A DNA stretch of 64,000 bases from NCBI RefSeq assembly GCF_029603155.1, contig NZ_JAPMUA010000006.1:186001-250000 (forward strand). The letters are read 5' to 3'. Positions 16,389 to 23,506 of this stretch are shown in pieces. The notes beneath the pieces were generated by a model that worked only from the letters and a program-made list of their open reading frames with translations, was not told the DNA's origin and did not search any database. Positions within the stretch are counted from its first letter, which is position 1, and every line of letters begins with the position of its first letter. The DNA comes from Galbibacter pacificus. Its GTDB lineage: Bacteria; Bacteroidota; Bacteroidia; Flavobacteriales; Flavobacteriaceae. A program made the translations under genes and the position numbers.

Positions 16389-17656
16389 TCATTGTATTAA
16401 TTTAACACCAATTTCGCATTCCAAACATTTATTTTTGCTGCAATACTGTTTGTAAAGCCGAAGCGTTGCCTGGCTATGGATTGCCGAGCCTATTGTTAAA
16501 CCAATGCTTTCAAACTTATTTAGCACTGCATTTCTTTCTTTTTTCAATTCTCCGATTAATGCCAAAATTTCTTCACCGGCATCTTTTCCCTTCGATTTTG
16601 TATAACAAAATTTAATAGGCACAATGGTATTTATTATAAGAAGGTCTATAAAGTTTTTGCTTATTTTTTTCTTGTTCCGGAAGCAGATTGTTTACCGAAT
16701 GTATAATGGTCGTTCCAATATGATAAAGCCGAAAATACTAAAAAGCTTATAAAACCCCTCTGCCGAACGAATATTTATAATTTTTTGAAAAAGCGAAGTC
16801 TCCGAATAATAGACCGCGGCTAACTGAGACAAGCTTATTGTTGGAAAGTTACGAGGCCTTAAACTAAAATATTTTGGTTTAAAAGGGCCTGCGCTAATTT
16901 ATATTTATGCTTTATATACGCATAGGTTTCTTTTAATTTTATAAAATATGCGTCTGTGCAATTTTCGTTCAACATTAAAACCTTCCCGTAAAACAATGCC
17001 TCCAACCACTCTTTATAGACACTGTTTTTTCTAATAACCGTATACGGAATGGCATTGGCGATTTTCAAAAAGGCATCTGCATTTACCTTAAGGCCAAAGT
17101 TTTTACAAAGCATTTTAAACAAAACGGCTTCCCAATCGTTCTTTGCATGTTCCAGTTTGGCATTTATCAGCTTTGCCTTTTGCTCCAAACGTTCAAAAAA
17201 TAAAAGTTCCAGCCATCGTTCCCAAAAAAGCTCATCGACTGTGTTTATTTGGTTTTCGCAATTTATAAAATGCTTTTTGCGGTACAGTAAGTTATTGTAT
17301 GCTGCAAGTGTGCTGCTATCTATTTTGCCTTTTAAGGCCAAAGTGGGAATGCTGCCGTTTCCACTGTTAAACACCTCAACATCGTGCTCCCAAACTACAT
17401 GGAGGATTACATTGTTATATGCCGCATCTTTTTCGTGGTGGTGCGCGTACCAATGGGAGGATTTTATATGGGGCTCAACATTTCCCGCCCATAGCTGGCC
17501 GGCAATTTTAATTTTAGCATTTAAAAAGTCGGAGCCGGTGTGTTTGTTATGCGTTCCAAACAATAGTATTTGAAGCGATTCACCCGTTTCGGTTACCAGT
17601 TTTCCAGGGGATAGCCTTTTAAATTTCCAGATATAATGCAAAAAATCTTCTTTCAA
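16389..17656 (-). pseudogene. DUF2851 family protein, broken by three frameshifts
   Basis: Minus-strand fragments add up to one DUF2851-like gene of about 420 codons. 16859-17656 gives residues 1-265 (MKEDFLHYIWKFKRLSPGKL start). A middle part in another frame reads SLRPRNFPTISLSQLAAVYY, then in a third frame SYWNDHYTFGKQSASGTRKK. 16389-16650 gives the Cys-containing C-terminus (NKCLECEIGVKLIQ). The breaks map near 16881-16888 (short C/T tract, one base short), 16732-16735 (one extra T/A) and 16664-16670 (A7, one base short). All are indels in or beside short homopolymers. Either the gene is decayed or the assembly has local errors. The DUF2851 function is unknown. Confidence 0.82.
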
Positions 17657-17724
17657 AACCTGACATTCTCAAATCCTGAAAGAAGATAATGAAAATTTTC
17701 TATTATAAATATTATTTTTTAAAT

Positions 17725-18039
17725 TTAATCTTCTACGATTTCACCTTCCCATTCCATAAAGCCGCCTAGAAGATTGTTGGTGTTTTCAAAACCAAGTTGT
17801 TTCATCAACATACAAGCTTGGGCACTGCGTTTTCCAGAACGGCAGTATACATAATAGTTTTTAGATTTGTCCAGTTGCTCTACTTCATCCAGAAAACCCT
17901 GCCCCTTATATATGTCTATATTTATTGCATTTGGGATGTATCCTTCGTCAACTTCTTCTTCTGTTCTTACATCTAGGACAACTGCGTTTTTATCGTTCTG
18001 AAGTTCTTCTGTCCATTCTTCCTGAGTTAAATCTGCCAT
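17725..18039 (-). CDS. rhodanese-like domain protein
   Basis: A 104-aa single-domain rhodanese, a sulfurtransferase fold. The active-site loop is YCRSGKRS with the catalytic Cys at about residue 66; VVLDVRTEEEVDEGYIPNAI is the conserved entry segment. I chose the ATG at 18037-18039 (MADLTQEEWTEEL). The frame is open a further 23 codons upstream, but that stretch crosses a terminator-like hairpin at 18073-18094 and has no similarity to the family. The sulfur donor and acceptor are unknown. Confidence 0.9.
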   Translation of the reverse strand: MADLTQEEWTEELQNDKNAVVLDVRTEEEVDEGYIPNAINIDIYKGQGFLDEVEQLDKSKNYYVYCRSGKRSAQACMLMKQLGFENTNNLLGGFMEWEGEIVED

Positions 18040-18072
18040 ATTGTTTCTTATTTTAAAAATCAAGATTAAAAA

Positions 18073-18094
18073 AATCCGAAGCTTCCTTCGGATT
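18073..18094 (-). terminator. intrinsic terminator upstream of the rhodanese gene
   Basis: On the minus strand AATCCGAAG-GAAG-CTTCGGATT (9-bp stem, 4-nt loop) is followed by TTTTTTT. It stands 33 bp before the rhodanese start and points the same way, so it must end a transcript made from the 18110-18476 gap or from the thioredoxin gene, or act as an attenuator of the rhodanese gene. Confidence 0.7.
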
Positions 18095-18109
18095 ACAAAT
18101 TTATGCAAA

Positions 18110-18476
18110 ACTTATATAAGAATTGCCCTTGACTTTTTCAATTGATTAAAAAATGAAAAATAGCATCATAAGTTCTAAATCAATCATGTCCTAAATATTA
18201 TATGTTCATTTTTTTCATCGATAAAAAAACGAACCAAAAAAATCTAGGCTTACTATAAAAATATAAGAAAATATTACGGAAACCCCAGCCACTGATAAAA
18301 ATAACTCGTCCGACCTACTGTCGACCTCAAACAGATTTTTATCACTCACCCAAATTGCTTCCGGAATTTTCAATATTTTTATAAGTAGGCCGAAGCAACC
18401 CTTTAACGGTATAAAAACTCAGACCATACAACTGTAGCGAAAAAGTAGAGGTATTTATAAAACGTTTAGGACGCTA
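18110..18476. other. non-coding gap with inverted repeat
   Basis: No plausible protein gene is seen in about 370 bp. The stretch is AT-rich with a 10-bp inverted repeat TGATAAAAAT / ATTTTTATCA (about 18293-18343) around a GC-richer core containing two CGACCT copies. Together with the minus-strand terminator at 18073-18094, it could encode a small RNA read leftward; this is a hypothesis only. Confidence 0.35.
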
Positions 18477-18488
18477 TTGGTTCTAAGT

Positions 18489-19103
18489 CTATACTTTAAT
18501 AGAACACCCTATGGCCTTGGTGTTTTTTATGGTTATTTCTTCACCTTGAAGCATGGCATCAATGGCGTCTTCAACATATGTGGTTTCCACGGCATCGGCA
18601 TCTTGGTAATTATCGTCAATAGCACCAATATATTTAACCACATTCCCGTCGCTGGTTTTTTCCAACAGGAAACAATGTGGGGTTCTTTGGGCCCCATAAA
18701 CCGGGAATATCTTTTGGCCTTCGTCTATTAAATATGGAAAACCGTACCCTTTTTCCTTAGCCCTTTGCTGCATGTTCCCGTAACTATCTTTTGGTTGGAT
18801 TTCGGGGTTGTTCGGGTTTATGGCAATAACAGGCACTCCTTTTTCATTGTATTTTTCGTGCAGAGCAATAATTCTATCTTCATATGCATTGGCGTATGGA
18901 CAACTATTGCATGTAAATATTACAAGGTATCCCTTTACATCTTCATAATCGGAAAGTGAAACCATGTTTCCGTCTACATTTTTTAATTGAAAGTCGGTTG
19001 CCTTGTCACCTATTTTATATCCGTCCTTAAATTTTTCCGGTGGAGAAAAAGCACTACCCGCTACCAAAACGGCAACCAGCAGCAATAATTTTAAAAGTTT
19101 CAT
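18489..19103 (-). CDS. exported thioredoxin-fold (redoxin/AhpC-TSA type) protein
   Basis: A 204-aa protein with a signal peptide (MKLLKLLLLVAVLVAGSAFS) and a redoxin domain from about residue 28. It has a CxxC pair in FTCNSCPYANAYEDR (Cys65, Cys68) and the typical cis-Pro region YGAQRTPHCFLL. It is likely periplasmic and acts in thiol redox chemistry, but the partner is unknown. It lies 15 bp downstream of a TlpA-like lipoprotein gene, with which it probably forms an operon. Confidence 0.88.
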   Translation of the reverse strand: MKLLKLLLLVAVLVAGSAFSPPEKFKDGYKIGDKATDFQLKNVDGNMVSLSDYEDVKGYLVIFTCNSCPYANAYEDRIIALHEKYNEKGVPVIAINPNNPEIQPKDSYGNMQQRAKEKGYGFPYLIDEGQKIFPVYGAQRTPHCFLLEKTSDGNVVKYIGAIDDNYQDADAVETTYVEDAIDAMLQGEEITIKNTKAIGCSIKV

Positions 19104-19118
19104 AGCGTGTTAGTTAGA

Positions 19119-19670
19119 TTAGTTATTCACAAAATCTTTTATTTCTTTCTCTAATTCTATAAAGGTAAAGGATTTTTCATAAAAAGAACGCTTATTTTCA
19201 CTAATTATTATAGTTGCGGGTATGGCTCCAGACCAATTTTCATCAACTTTGGGAATCCATCGGTTTTGTTTTGGGTCATCTAAAAGGATTACATTGCTTA
19301 TAAGATTTTTCTTATTTATAAACGGAATCAAAATTTCGTTTACTTTATTTGGAAAGTCCAGGCTCACTAAAATTACTTCAACCCCCTCTTTTTTGTACTG
19401 TTTGTATGCCTTTTCAAAATTTGGCAATTCTTCTACGCAGGGTTTGCACCATGTGGCCCAAAAGTTTACCACATATATTTTATCTTCTTGTGGCTTTAAA
19501 AGTTTTTCAAGGCTGTTAAAATTGTATACCGGAATGGTTTTGGCATTGGTTTCGATTATTTTTAGGGGTTTTACCTTTTCAATAGAGGCCAGGGCAAACG
19601 CTGGTTCATTTTTTTGCTCCTTACATCCCGTCAATGCCAGCACACAAAGCAAAATTACAATCCGTTTCAT
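19119..19670 (-). CDS. TlpA-family thioredoxin-like lipoprotein
   Basis: A 183-aa protein with a lipobox (LALTGC, Cys16) and a thioredoxin domain carrying WATWCKPC (Cys75, Cys78) and the downstream Pro in SGAIPATIII. It is probably anchored at the periplasmic face and works as a thiol-disulfide reductase, for example in cytochrome maturation or disulfide repair. It is divergent from the MarR regulator gene and co-oriented with the redoxin gene at 18489. Confidence 0.88.
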   Translation of the reverse strand: MKRIVILLCVLALTGCKEQKNEPAFALASIEKVKPLKIIETNAKTIPVYNFNSLEKLLKPQEDKIYVVNFWATWCKPCVEELPNFEKAYKQYKKEGVEVILVSLDFPNKVNEILIPFINKKNLISNVILLDDPKQNRWIPKVDENWSGAIPATIIISENKRSFYEKSFTFIELEKEIKDFVNN

Positions 19671-19756
19671 CTTTAATATTTTTAGTTAGCGCTTTTTAAA
19701 TGTATAAATACCAGTTTAAGTTTTATGAGGTTTAACATTTTTTTATAAGTTAAAAA

Positions 19757-19814
19757 TTTGGTGCTGATCGAAAAATAATCATACATTTGTACATACAAAT
19801 ATTGTAAATACAAT
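19757..19814 (+). promoter_or_regulatory. promoter and two MarR-type operators of the regulator gene
   Basis: TTTG (19757-19760), then 21 bp, then TACATTTG (19782-19789) form a flavobacterial promoter. The -7 box is overlapped by the palindrome ATTTGTA-CA-TACAAAT (19785-19800), and a second palindrome ATTGTA-AA-TACAAT (19801-19814) touches the start codon. A third copy of the core TTGTA-N2-TACAA stands before the nitroreductase gene. The layout fits autorepression by the MarR protein. Confidence 0.7.
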
Positions 19815-20262
19815 GAAAATTGAAGACATCATACAATCTAAAGCAATGCCATTGGGCAGAAAAACTGCCTTGAATTTGATGTATACTTCAAATTTATTGC
19901 AGGATAAAACCGCAGAAATCCTTAAACCGTTCGATTTATCGCCCGAACAGTTTAACGTATTGCGCATTTTAAGGGGCCAAAAAGGCAACCCGGCCAATTT
20001 GTGCACCATACAGGAACGCATGATCTGCAAAATGAGCAACACCACGCGCCTGGTAGACAAACTCCTTGCCAAAGGTTTGGTGGAGCGTTCTGTTTGCCAA
20101 GAGAACCGGCGTAAAGTAGAAATCAATATTACCGAAAAAGGATTGTCTATATTGGCCGAAATCGACGAACCTATTGATGAACATAACAGCAACATTATAA
20201 AAAACCTTACCAAAGAAGAAATAGAGGCTTTTAACGAAACGCTGGAAAAAATAAGGGATTAA
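19813..20262 (+). CDS. MarR family transcriptional regulator
   Basis: A 149-aa winged-helix repressor of the MarR type. Dimerisation helices flank a central wHTH (about 45-110): LSPEQFNVLRILRGQ, MSNTTRLVDKLLAKGLVERSV, then the wing with ENRRKVEINITEKG. Three cysteines (Cys64, Cys72, Cys95) lie in or near the DNA-binding region, which would allow thiol-based sensing of oxidants or quinones. The gene is followed 50 bp later by a nitroreductase-like gene and a YceI gene, and its likely operators precede both it and the nitroreductase gene. Confidence 0.9.
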   Translation: MKIEDIIQSKAMPLGRKTALNLMYTSNLLQDKTAEILKPFDLSPEQFNVLRILRGQKGNPANLCTIQERMICKMSNTTRLVDKLLAKGLVERSVCQENRRKVEINITEKGLSILAEIDEPIDEHNSNIIKNLTKEEIEAFNETLEKIRD

Positions 20263-20280
20263 AAAATTTTAACTAAATAC

Positions 20281-20292
20281 TTGTATATACAA
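20281..20292 (+). promoter_or_regulatory. third MarR-type operator, before the nitroreductase gene
   Basis: TTGTA-TA-TACAA is a perfect palindrome 20 bp before the nitroreductase ATG. It has the same arms and spacer length as the two sites at the MarR gene. Read as an operator, it places the nitroreductase/YceI genes under the same repressor. Confidence 0.6.
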
Positions 20293-20312
20293 CTAAAGTA
20301 AACACAATAGTC

Positions 20313-20945
20313 ATGAGCAATTACAACAAAAATTTAAACTGGCGCTACGCCACAAAAAAATTTGATGCAACCAAAAAAGTATCCGAAGACGATTTAAATA
20401 TTTTAAAGGAAGCCATACAACTTTCGGCATCATCATACGGGTTACAGCCATACAAGGTTTTAATAATTTCTGACCCAGAAGTAAGAGAAAAACTAAAACC
20501 AGCTGCGTGGAACCAAACCCAAATTACAGATGCTTCGCATTTAATAGTCTTTGCCAATATCAATGATTTTGGTGAAAACCATATAAATGAATACATTAAA
20601 AATGTGAGCGACACAAGGGGGCTTCAACCAGAAAACCTTCAAGCGTATGCCGACATGATGAAAAATTCGGTTAACTCTTTATCAGAAGATGCCAAAAATG
20701 CCTGGACCGCCAAACAAACATATATCGCACTGGGCAATTTACTCTCTGCGGCCGCCGACCTAAAAATAGATACCTGCCCAATGGAAGGGTTCGAACCTGA
20801 TAAATTTACCGAAATATTGGGGCTTAAAGAACTTAATTTAACCCCAACCGTTATTGCACCTATTGGTTACCGCTCTGAAGAAGATGAAACACAGCATTAC
20901 AAAAAGGTGAGAAAACCAGAAGAAGAACTCTTTATTGCATTATAA
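20313..20945 (+). CDS. NAD(P)H-dependent nitroreductase-family oxidoreductase
   Basis: A 210-aa FMN enzyme of the NfsB/nitroreductase family, which reduces nitro compounds, quinones or similar acceptors. Family features: WRYATKKFDATKKVSEDDL at the N-terminus, LSASSYGLQPYKVLII near residues 35-55, AWTAKQTYIALGNLLSAAADL near 130-150, and the DTCPMEGFEPDKF segment. It is probably regulated by the upstream MarR protein and co-transcribed with the YceI gene 24 bp downstream. The substrate is unknown. Confidence 0.9.
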   Translation: MSNYNKNLNWRYATKKFDATKKVSEDDLNILKEAIQLSASSYGLQPYKVLIISDPEVREKLKPAAWNQTQITDASHLIVFANINDFGENHINEYIKNVSDTRGLQPENLQAYADMMKNSVNSLSEDAKNAWTAKQTYIALGNLLSAAADLKIDTCPMEGFEPDKFTEILGLKELNLTPTVIAPIGYRSEEDETQHYKKVRKPEEELFIAL

Positions 20946-20969
20946 AAAACGCTAAAACAACTATAAAAC

Positions 20970-21542
20970 ATGAAAAAGAAAATTTTAAAATCGGCTGTAA
21001 TTTTGGCCGTAACGCTAGGAACCAGTGCTTTTAACGATATTGACACCAAAAAGGTAGATATTGAAAAAAGTGAAGTTACATGGAAAGGCTATAAAGTAAC
21101 CGGCTCGCACGAAGGAACCGTTGCCCTAAAAAGTGGCGAACTTGAATTTAATGGCGAAACCTTGACCGGCGGAAATTTTGCGGTGGATATGACTACCATT
21201 GGCTCTACCGATTTAAGTGGTGATTACAAAGGGAAATTGGACGGCCATTTAAAATCGGACGACTTTTTTGGGGTTGAAAAATTCCCGACCGCCACTTTAA
21301 AAATAACCAATGCCAAAGCCAATGGGAAAAACTCATACGAAGTAACCGGAGATTTAACCATTAAAGGAAAGACAAACCCGGTAACTTTTACCATGTCTGT
21401 TTATGAAAATAAAGCGAATGCCACAGTTAAAATCGACCGGGCTAAATACGATGTCCGTTATGGCTCAGGCAGTTTCTTTGATAACTTGGGCGATAAGACC
21501 ATTTACGATGAATTTGACTTAGTAGTCGACTTGGCTTTTTAA
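20970..21542 (+). CDS. YceI family exported lipid-binding protein
   Basis: A 190-aa protein with a signal peptide (about 1-22) and a YceI lipocalin-like barrel. Motifs include SEVTWKGYKVTGSHEGTV, the GGNFAVDMTTIGSTDL strand and the C-terminal FDLVVDLAF. YceI proteins bind polyisoprenoid chains in the periplasm. Its pairing with a nitroreductase and a MarR regulator suggests a quinone or isoprenoid stress unit, though this is only inferred. A long inverted repeat follows the stop codon. Confidence 0.9.
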   Translation: MKKKILKSAVILAVTLGTSAFNDIDTKKVDIEKSEVTWKGYKVTGSHEGTVALKSGELEFNGETLTGGNFAVDMTTIGSTDLSGDYKGKLDGHLKSDDFFGVEKFPTATLKITNAKANGKNSYEVTGDLTIKGKTNPVTFTMSVYENKANATVKIDRAKYDVRYGSGSFFDNLGDKTIYDEFDLVVDLAF

Positions 21543-21584
21543 TCATATATAATACACCCCCAAACCAGTTAAGCAACGGGAAGG

Positions 21585-21728
21585 AAAAGAGGCAGCTGTC
21601 TAAAAAGCCCTATGTAAACTTGTTTTGTCAGTCTGAGCTTGTCGAAGACTTGTTGGCATTCACCGAATTATGCTTCGACAGGCTCAGCATGACATCAGGA
21701 TATACAGCTTTTTAGACTGCCTCTTTTT
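21585..21728 (+). repeat. long imperfect inverted repeat with terminator-like ends
   Basis: A 144-bp dispersed-repeat-like palindrome. The outer arms at 21585-21607 (AAAAGAGGCAG...TCTAAAAAG) and 21708-21728 are nearly complementary. The inner arms at 21626-21647 and 21673-21694 (CTTCGACAGGCTCAGCATG) match at about 19 of 22 positions. The right outer arm runs into TTTTTT on the plus strand, so the RNA form can terminate the YceI transcript. Similar GAGCTTGTCGAAG palindromes are widespread between flavobacterial genes. Confidence 0.65.
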
Positions 21729-21791
21729 TATGTTTAAATAATTCGAATTTCTCACGACTTTACCACAATTCGTTGTAAATCCATTTTTTTG

Positions 21792-21822
21792 TTTGATAAA
21801 TAAAATTTGATTTCTATATTTG
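21792..21822 (+). promoter_or_regulatory. trp operon promoter
   Basis: TTTG (21792-21795), exactly 19 bp, then TATATTTG (21815-21822) matches the flavobacterial consensus TTG / TAnnTTTG. Transcription would begin about 5-8 nt downstream, just ahead of the leader-peptide ATG at 21832. This defines the 5' end of the attenuator RNA. Confidence 0.75.
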
Positions 21823-21831
21823 ATGCAACAA

Positions 21832-21888
21832 ATGAGAACAATACAAAAAAATACTTGGTGGTGGTACAACTTACGTCAAAAGTCGTGA
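21832..21888 (+). CDS. trpL: trp operon leader peptide
   Basis: An 18-residue reading frame starting at ATG 21832 and ending at TGA 21886-21888. It contains three consecutive Trp codons (TGG at 21856-21864) followed by Tyr: the core reads NTWWWYNLRQ. An in-frame ATG at 21823 would add three residues, but it abuts the -7 box and is less likely. Three Trp codons in so short a peptide directly upstream of trpE are the hallmark of ribosome-mediated attenuation. Scarce charged tRNA-Trp would stall the ribosome on the TGG run. Confidence 0.8.
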   Translation: MRTIQKNTWWWYNLRQKS

Positions 21889-21953
21889 GGTAACATTGCT
21901 GTAGTATATTTTAAAAATATAGAAGGCTTGTCAATCACGACAAGCCTTTTTTT
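21882..21953 (+). promoter_or_regulatory. trp attenuator: antiterminator and terminator
   Basis: The terminator is a 10-bp stem, AAGGCTTGTC (21923-21932) with GACAAGCCTT (21939-21948), followed by a T run to 21953. The competing pairing is GTCGTGA (21882-21888, overlapping the leader stop codon) with TCACGAC (21935-21941), which lies across the terminator loop and descending arm. A ribosome finishing the leader covers GTCGTGA, so the terminator forms; a ribosome stalled at the Trp codons leaves it free, so the antiterminator forms. Pairings are seen; the switch model is inferred. Confidence 0.75.
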
Positions 21954-21996
21954 ATGCCAAAAATCAAAAAATTACAACACGTTAAAAACAACAGCC

Positions 21997-23460
21997 ATGA
22001 CAAAAGATAAAAATCTCAGGCAAGCAAACTCCTCTTCTCCTTTGGAGAGGGGGCCGGGGGGAGAGGCCTATCATTTAAAAACCAATTACAAACAAATACT
22101 TGCCGATACCATTACACCGGTAAGTCTCTACCTAAAAATTAGAGACCGGTATCCAAACAGTATTTTGCTGGAAAGTAGCGATTATCATGCCAACGACAAC
22201 AGTTTTTCCTATATCTGTTTCAATCCCATTGCTTCAATTAAAATAGCCAATGAAACCATTGAAGAAGAATTTCCGGATGGCGCTCAAGTTTCAACAAAAA
22301 TAACCTCCAATACCAACGTTCCTAAACACATTGAAAATTTTGCTGCACGTTTTAAAACCGATAAAAACGGCTTCAAATTCATCAATAACGGCCTTTTTGG
22401 TTACATAGCTTACGATGCGGTGCGTTATTTTGAAGATATTGAAATTACCAACAAGGAAAGCTCTTTGCAGATACCCGATATTTATTACGCCATTTATCAA
22501 AACATTATCGCTATCAATCATTTTAAAAATGAAGCGTACATATTTTGTCATTGTTATGATTGCGATAACAATATTGAAGACATACACCAATTATTGCAGT
22601 CTAAAAACTTTGCTTCCTACAACTTTTCAAAAGTAGGGGATCCGGTATCAAAATTAAAAGACAACGATTACAAGGAACTGGTAGAAAAAGCAAAAAAACA
22701 TTGTCATCGTGGCGATGTTTTTCAATTGGTGTTAAGTCGGCGTTTTGCGCAAAAATTCAAAGGCGATGAGTTTAATGTTTACCGGGCGCTCCGTTCTATC
22801 AACCCTTCACCGTATTTATTTTATTTTGACTATGGAAACTTCAAAATTTTTGGCAGCTCGCCCGAAGCGCAATTAATTGTAAAAGATAACAAAGCCGAAA
22901 TCCATCCCATTGCCGGAACTTTTAAACGTACCGGAAACGATGAAAAAGATGCCGAACTGGCCAAGCAACTCTCGGTTGACGAAAAAGAGAACAGCGAACA
23001 CGTAATGTTGGTAGATTTGGCCCGAAACGACCTCAGCAGGAATGGAAATACCGTAGAAGTGGAAACCTATCGCGAAGTGCAATTCTTCTCGCATGTTATC
23101 CATTTGGTATCCAAAGTAACCGGACAAAAAAAGAAGGAAATCCCGACCATGCAAGTTGTTGCCGATACTTTTCCTGCCGGAACATTAAGCGGTGCACCAA
23201 AACACATGGCCATGCAGCTTATCGATAAATACGAAGTCACCAATCGCGATTATTACGGGGGCGCCATTGGTTTTATGGATTTTGAAGGCAATTTTAACCA
23301 CGCTATTATGATTCGTACTTTTTTAAGCAAGAATCACGAATTGTATTACCAAGCCGGAGCCGGATTAGTATCAGAATCTAACCCAGAAAGTGAATTGCAG
23401 GAAACATACAATAAATTAGGAGCGTTAAACAAAGCCATGGAAATGGCAGAAGATATATAA
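21997..23460 (+). CDS. trpE: anthranilate synthase component I
   Basis: TrpE (487 aa from ATG 21997) makes anthranilate from chorismate, using ammonia supplied by TrpG. It has the Trp-feedback motif LLESSDYH near residue 50 and the catalytic C-terminal half with PSPYLFYFDYG, IAGTFKRTGNDEKD, ENSEHVMLVDLARNDL and TFPAGTLSGAPK. The frame is open upstream to 21928, but that stretch overlaps the attenuator, so ATG 21997 is preferred. Residues about 12-23 (SSSPLERGPGGE) are the translation of a small palindromic repeat inserted after the start codon. First structural gene of the trp operon. Confidence 0.95.
   Translation: MTKDKNLRQANSSSPLERGPGGEAYHLKTNYKQILADTITPVSLYLKIRDRYPNSILLESSDYHANDNSFSYICFNPIASIKIANETIEEEFPDGAQVSTKITSNTNVPKHIENFAARFKTDKNGFKFINNGLFGYIAYDAVRYFEDIEITNKESSLQIPDIYYAIYQNIIAINHFKNEAYIFCHCYDCDNNIEDIHQLLQSKNFASYNFSKVGDPVSKLKDNDYKELVEKAKKHCHRGDVFQLVLSRRFAQKFKGDEFNVYRALRSINPSPYLFYFDYGNFKIFGSSPEAQLIVKDNKAEIHPIAGTFKRTGNDEKDAELAKQLSVDEKENSEHVMLVDLARNDLSRNGNTVEVETYREVQFFSHVIHLVSKVTGQKKKEIPTMQVVADTFPAGTLSGAPKHMAMQLIDKYEVTNRDYYGGAIGFMDFEGNFNHAIMIRTFLSKNHELYYQAGAGLVSESNPESELQETYNKLGALNKAMEMAEDI
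22031..22065 (+). repeat. small palindromic element inside the 5' end of trpE
   Basis: A CT/GA-rich palindromic element (core CTCC-TTT-GGAG at about 22037-22047 followed by a G-rich tail) lies in frame 34 bp after the trpE start codon. It is translated as PLERGPGGE. Relatives of the same type occur in trpG (23541-23562) and trpC (26494-26514). No ATG follows it before the conserved TrpE sequence, so it must be translated. Confidence 0.7.
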
Positions 23461-23506
23461 AAGCCTCTTCAAAGAAAAGGATAAAATCAAACATGAATTA
23501 ATCAAC

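Noticed and set aside
18040..18108. N-terminal extension of the rhodanese protein
   Set aside because: It runs through a terminator hairpin with a T run and does not resemble the family; MADLTQEEW is the typical start.
21751..21762. CTCACGACTTT as strand 1 of the trp attenuator (11-bp match to AAAGTCGTGAG at 21880-21890)
   Set aside because: It is a perfect complement, but it lies upstream of the promoter deduced at 21792-21822 and would not be in the RNA. It would become relevant if transcription starts further upstream.
21928..21996. N-terminal extension of TrpE to 21928
   Set aside because: It overlaps the attenuator stem and begins with a TTG inside the terminator; ATG 21997 is the first sensible start.
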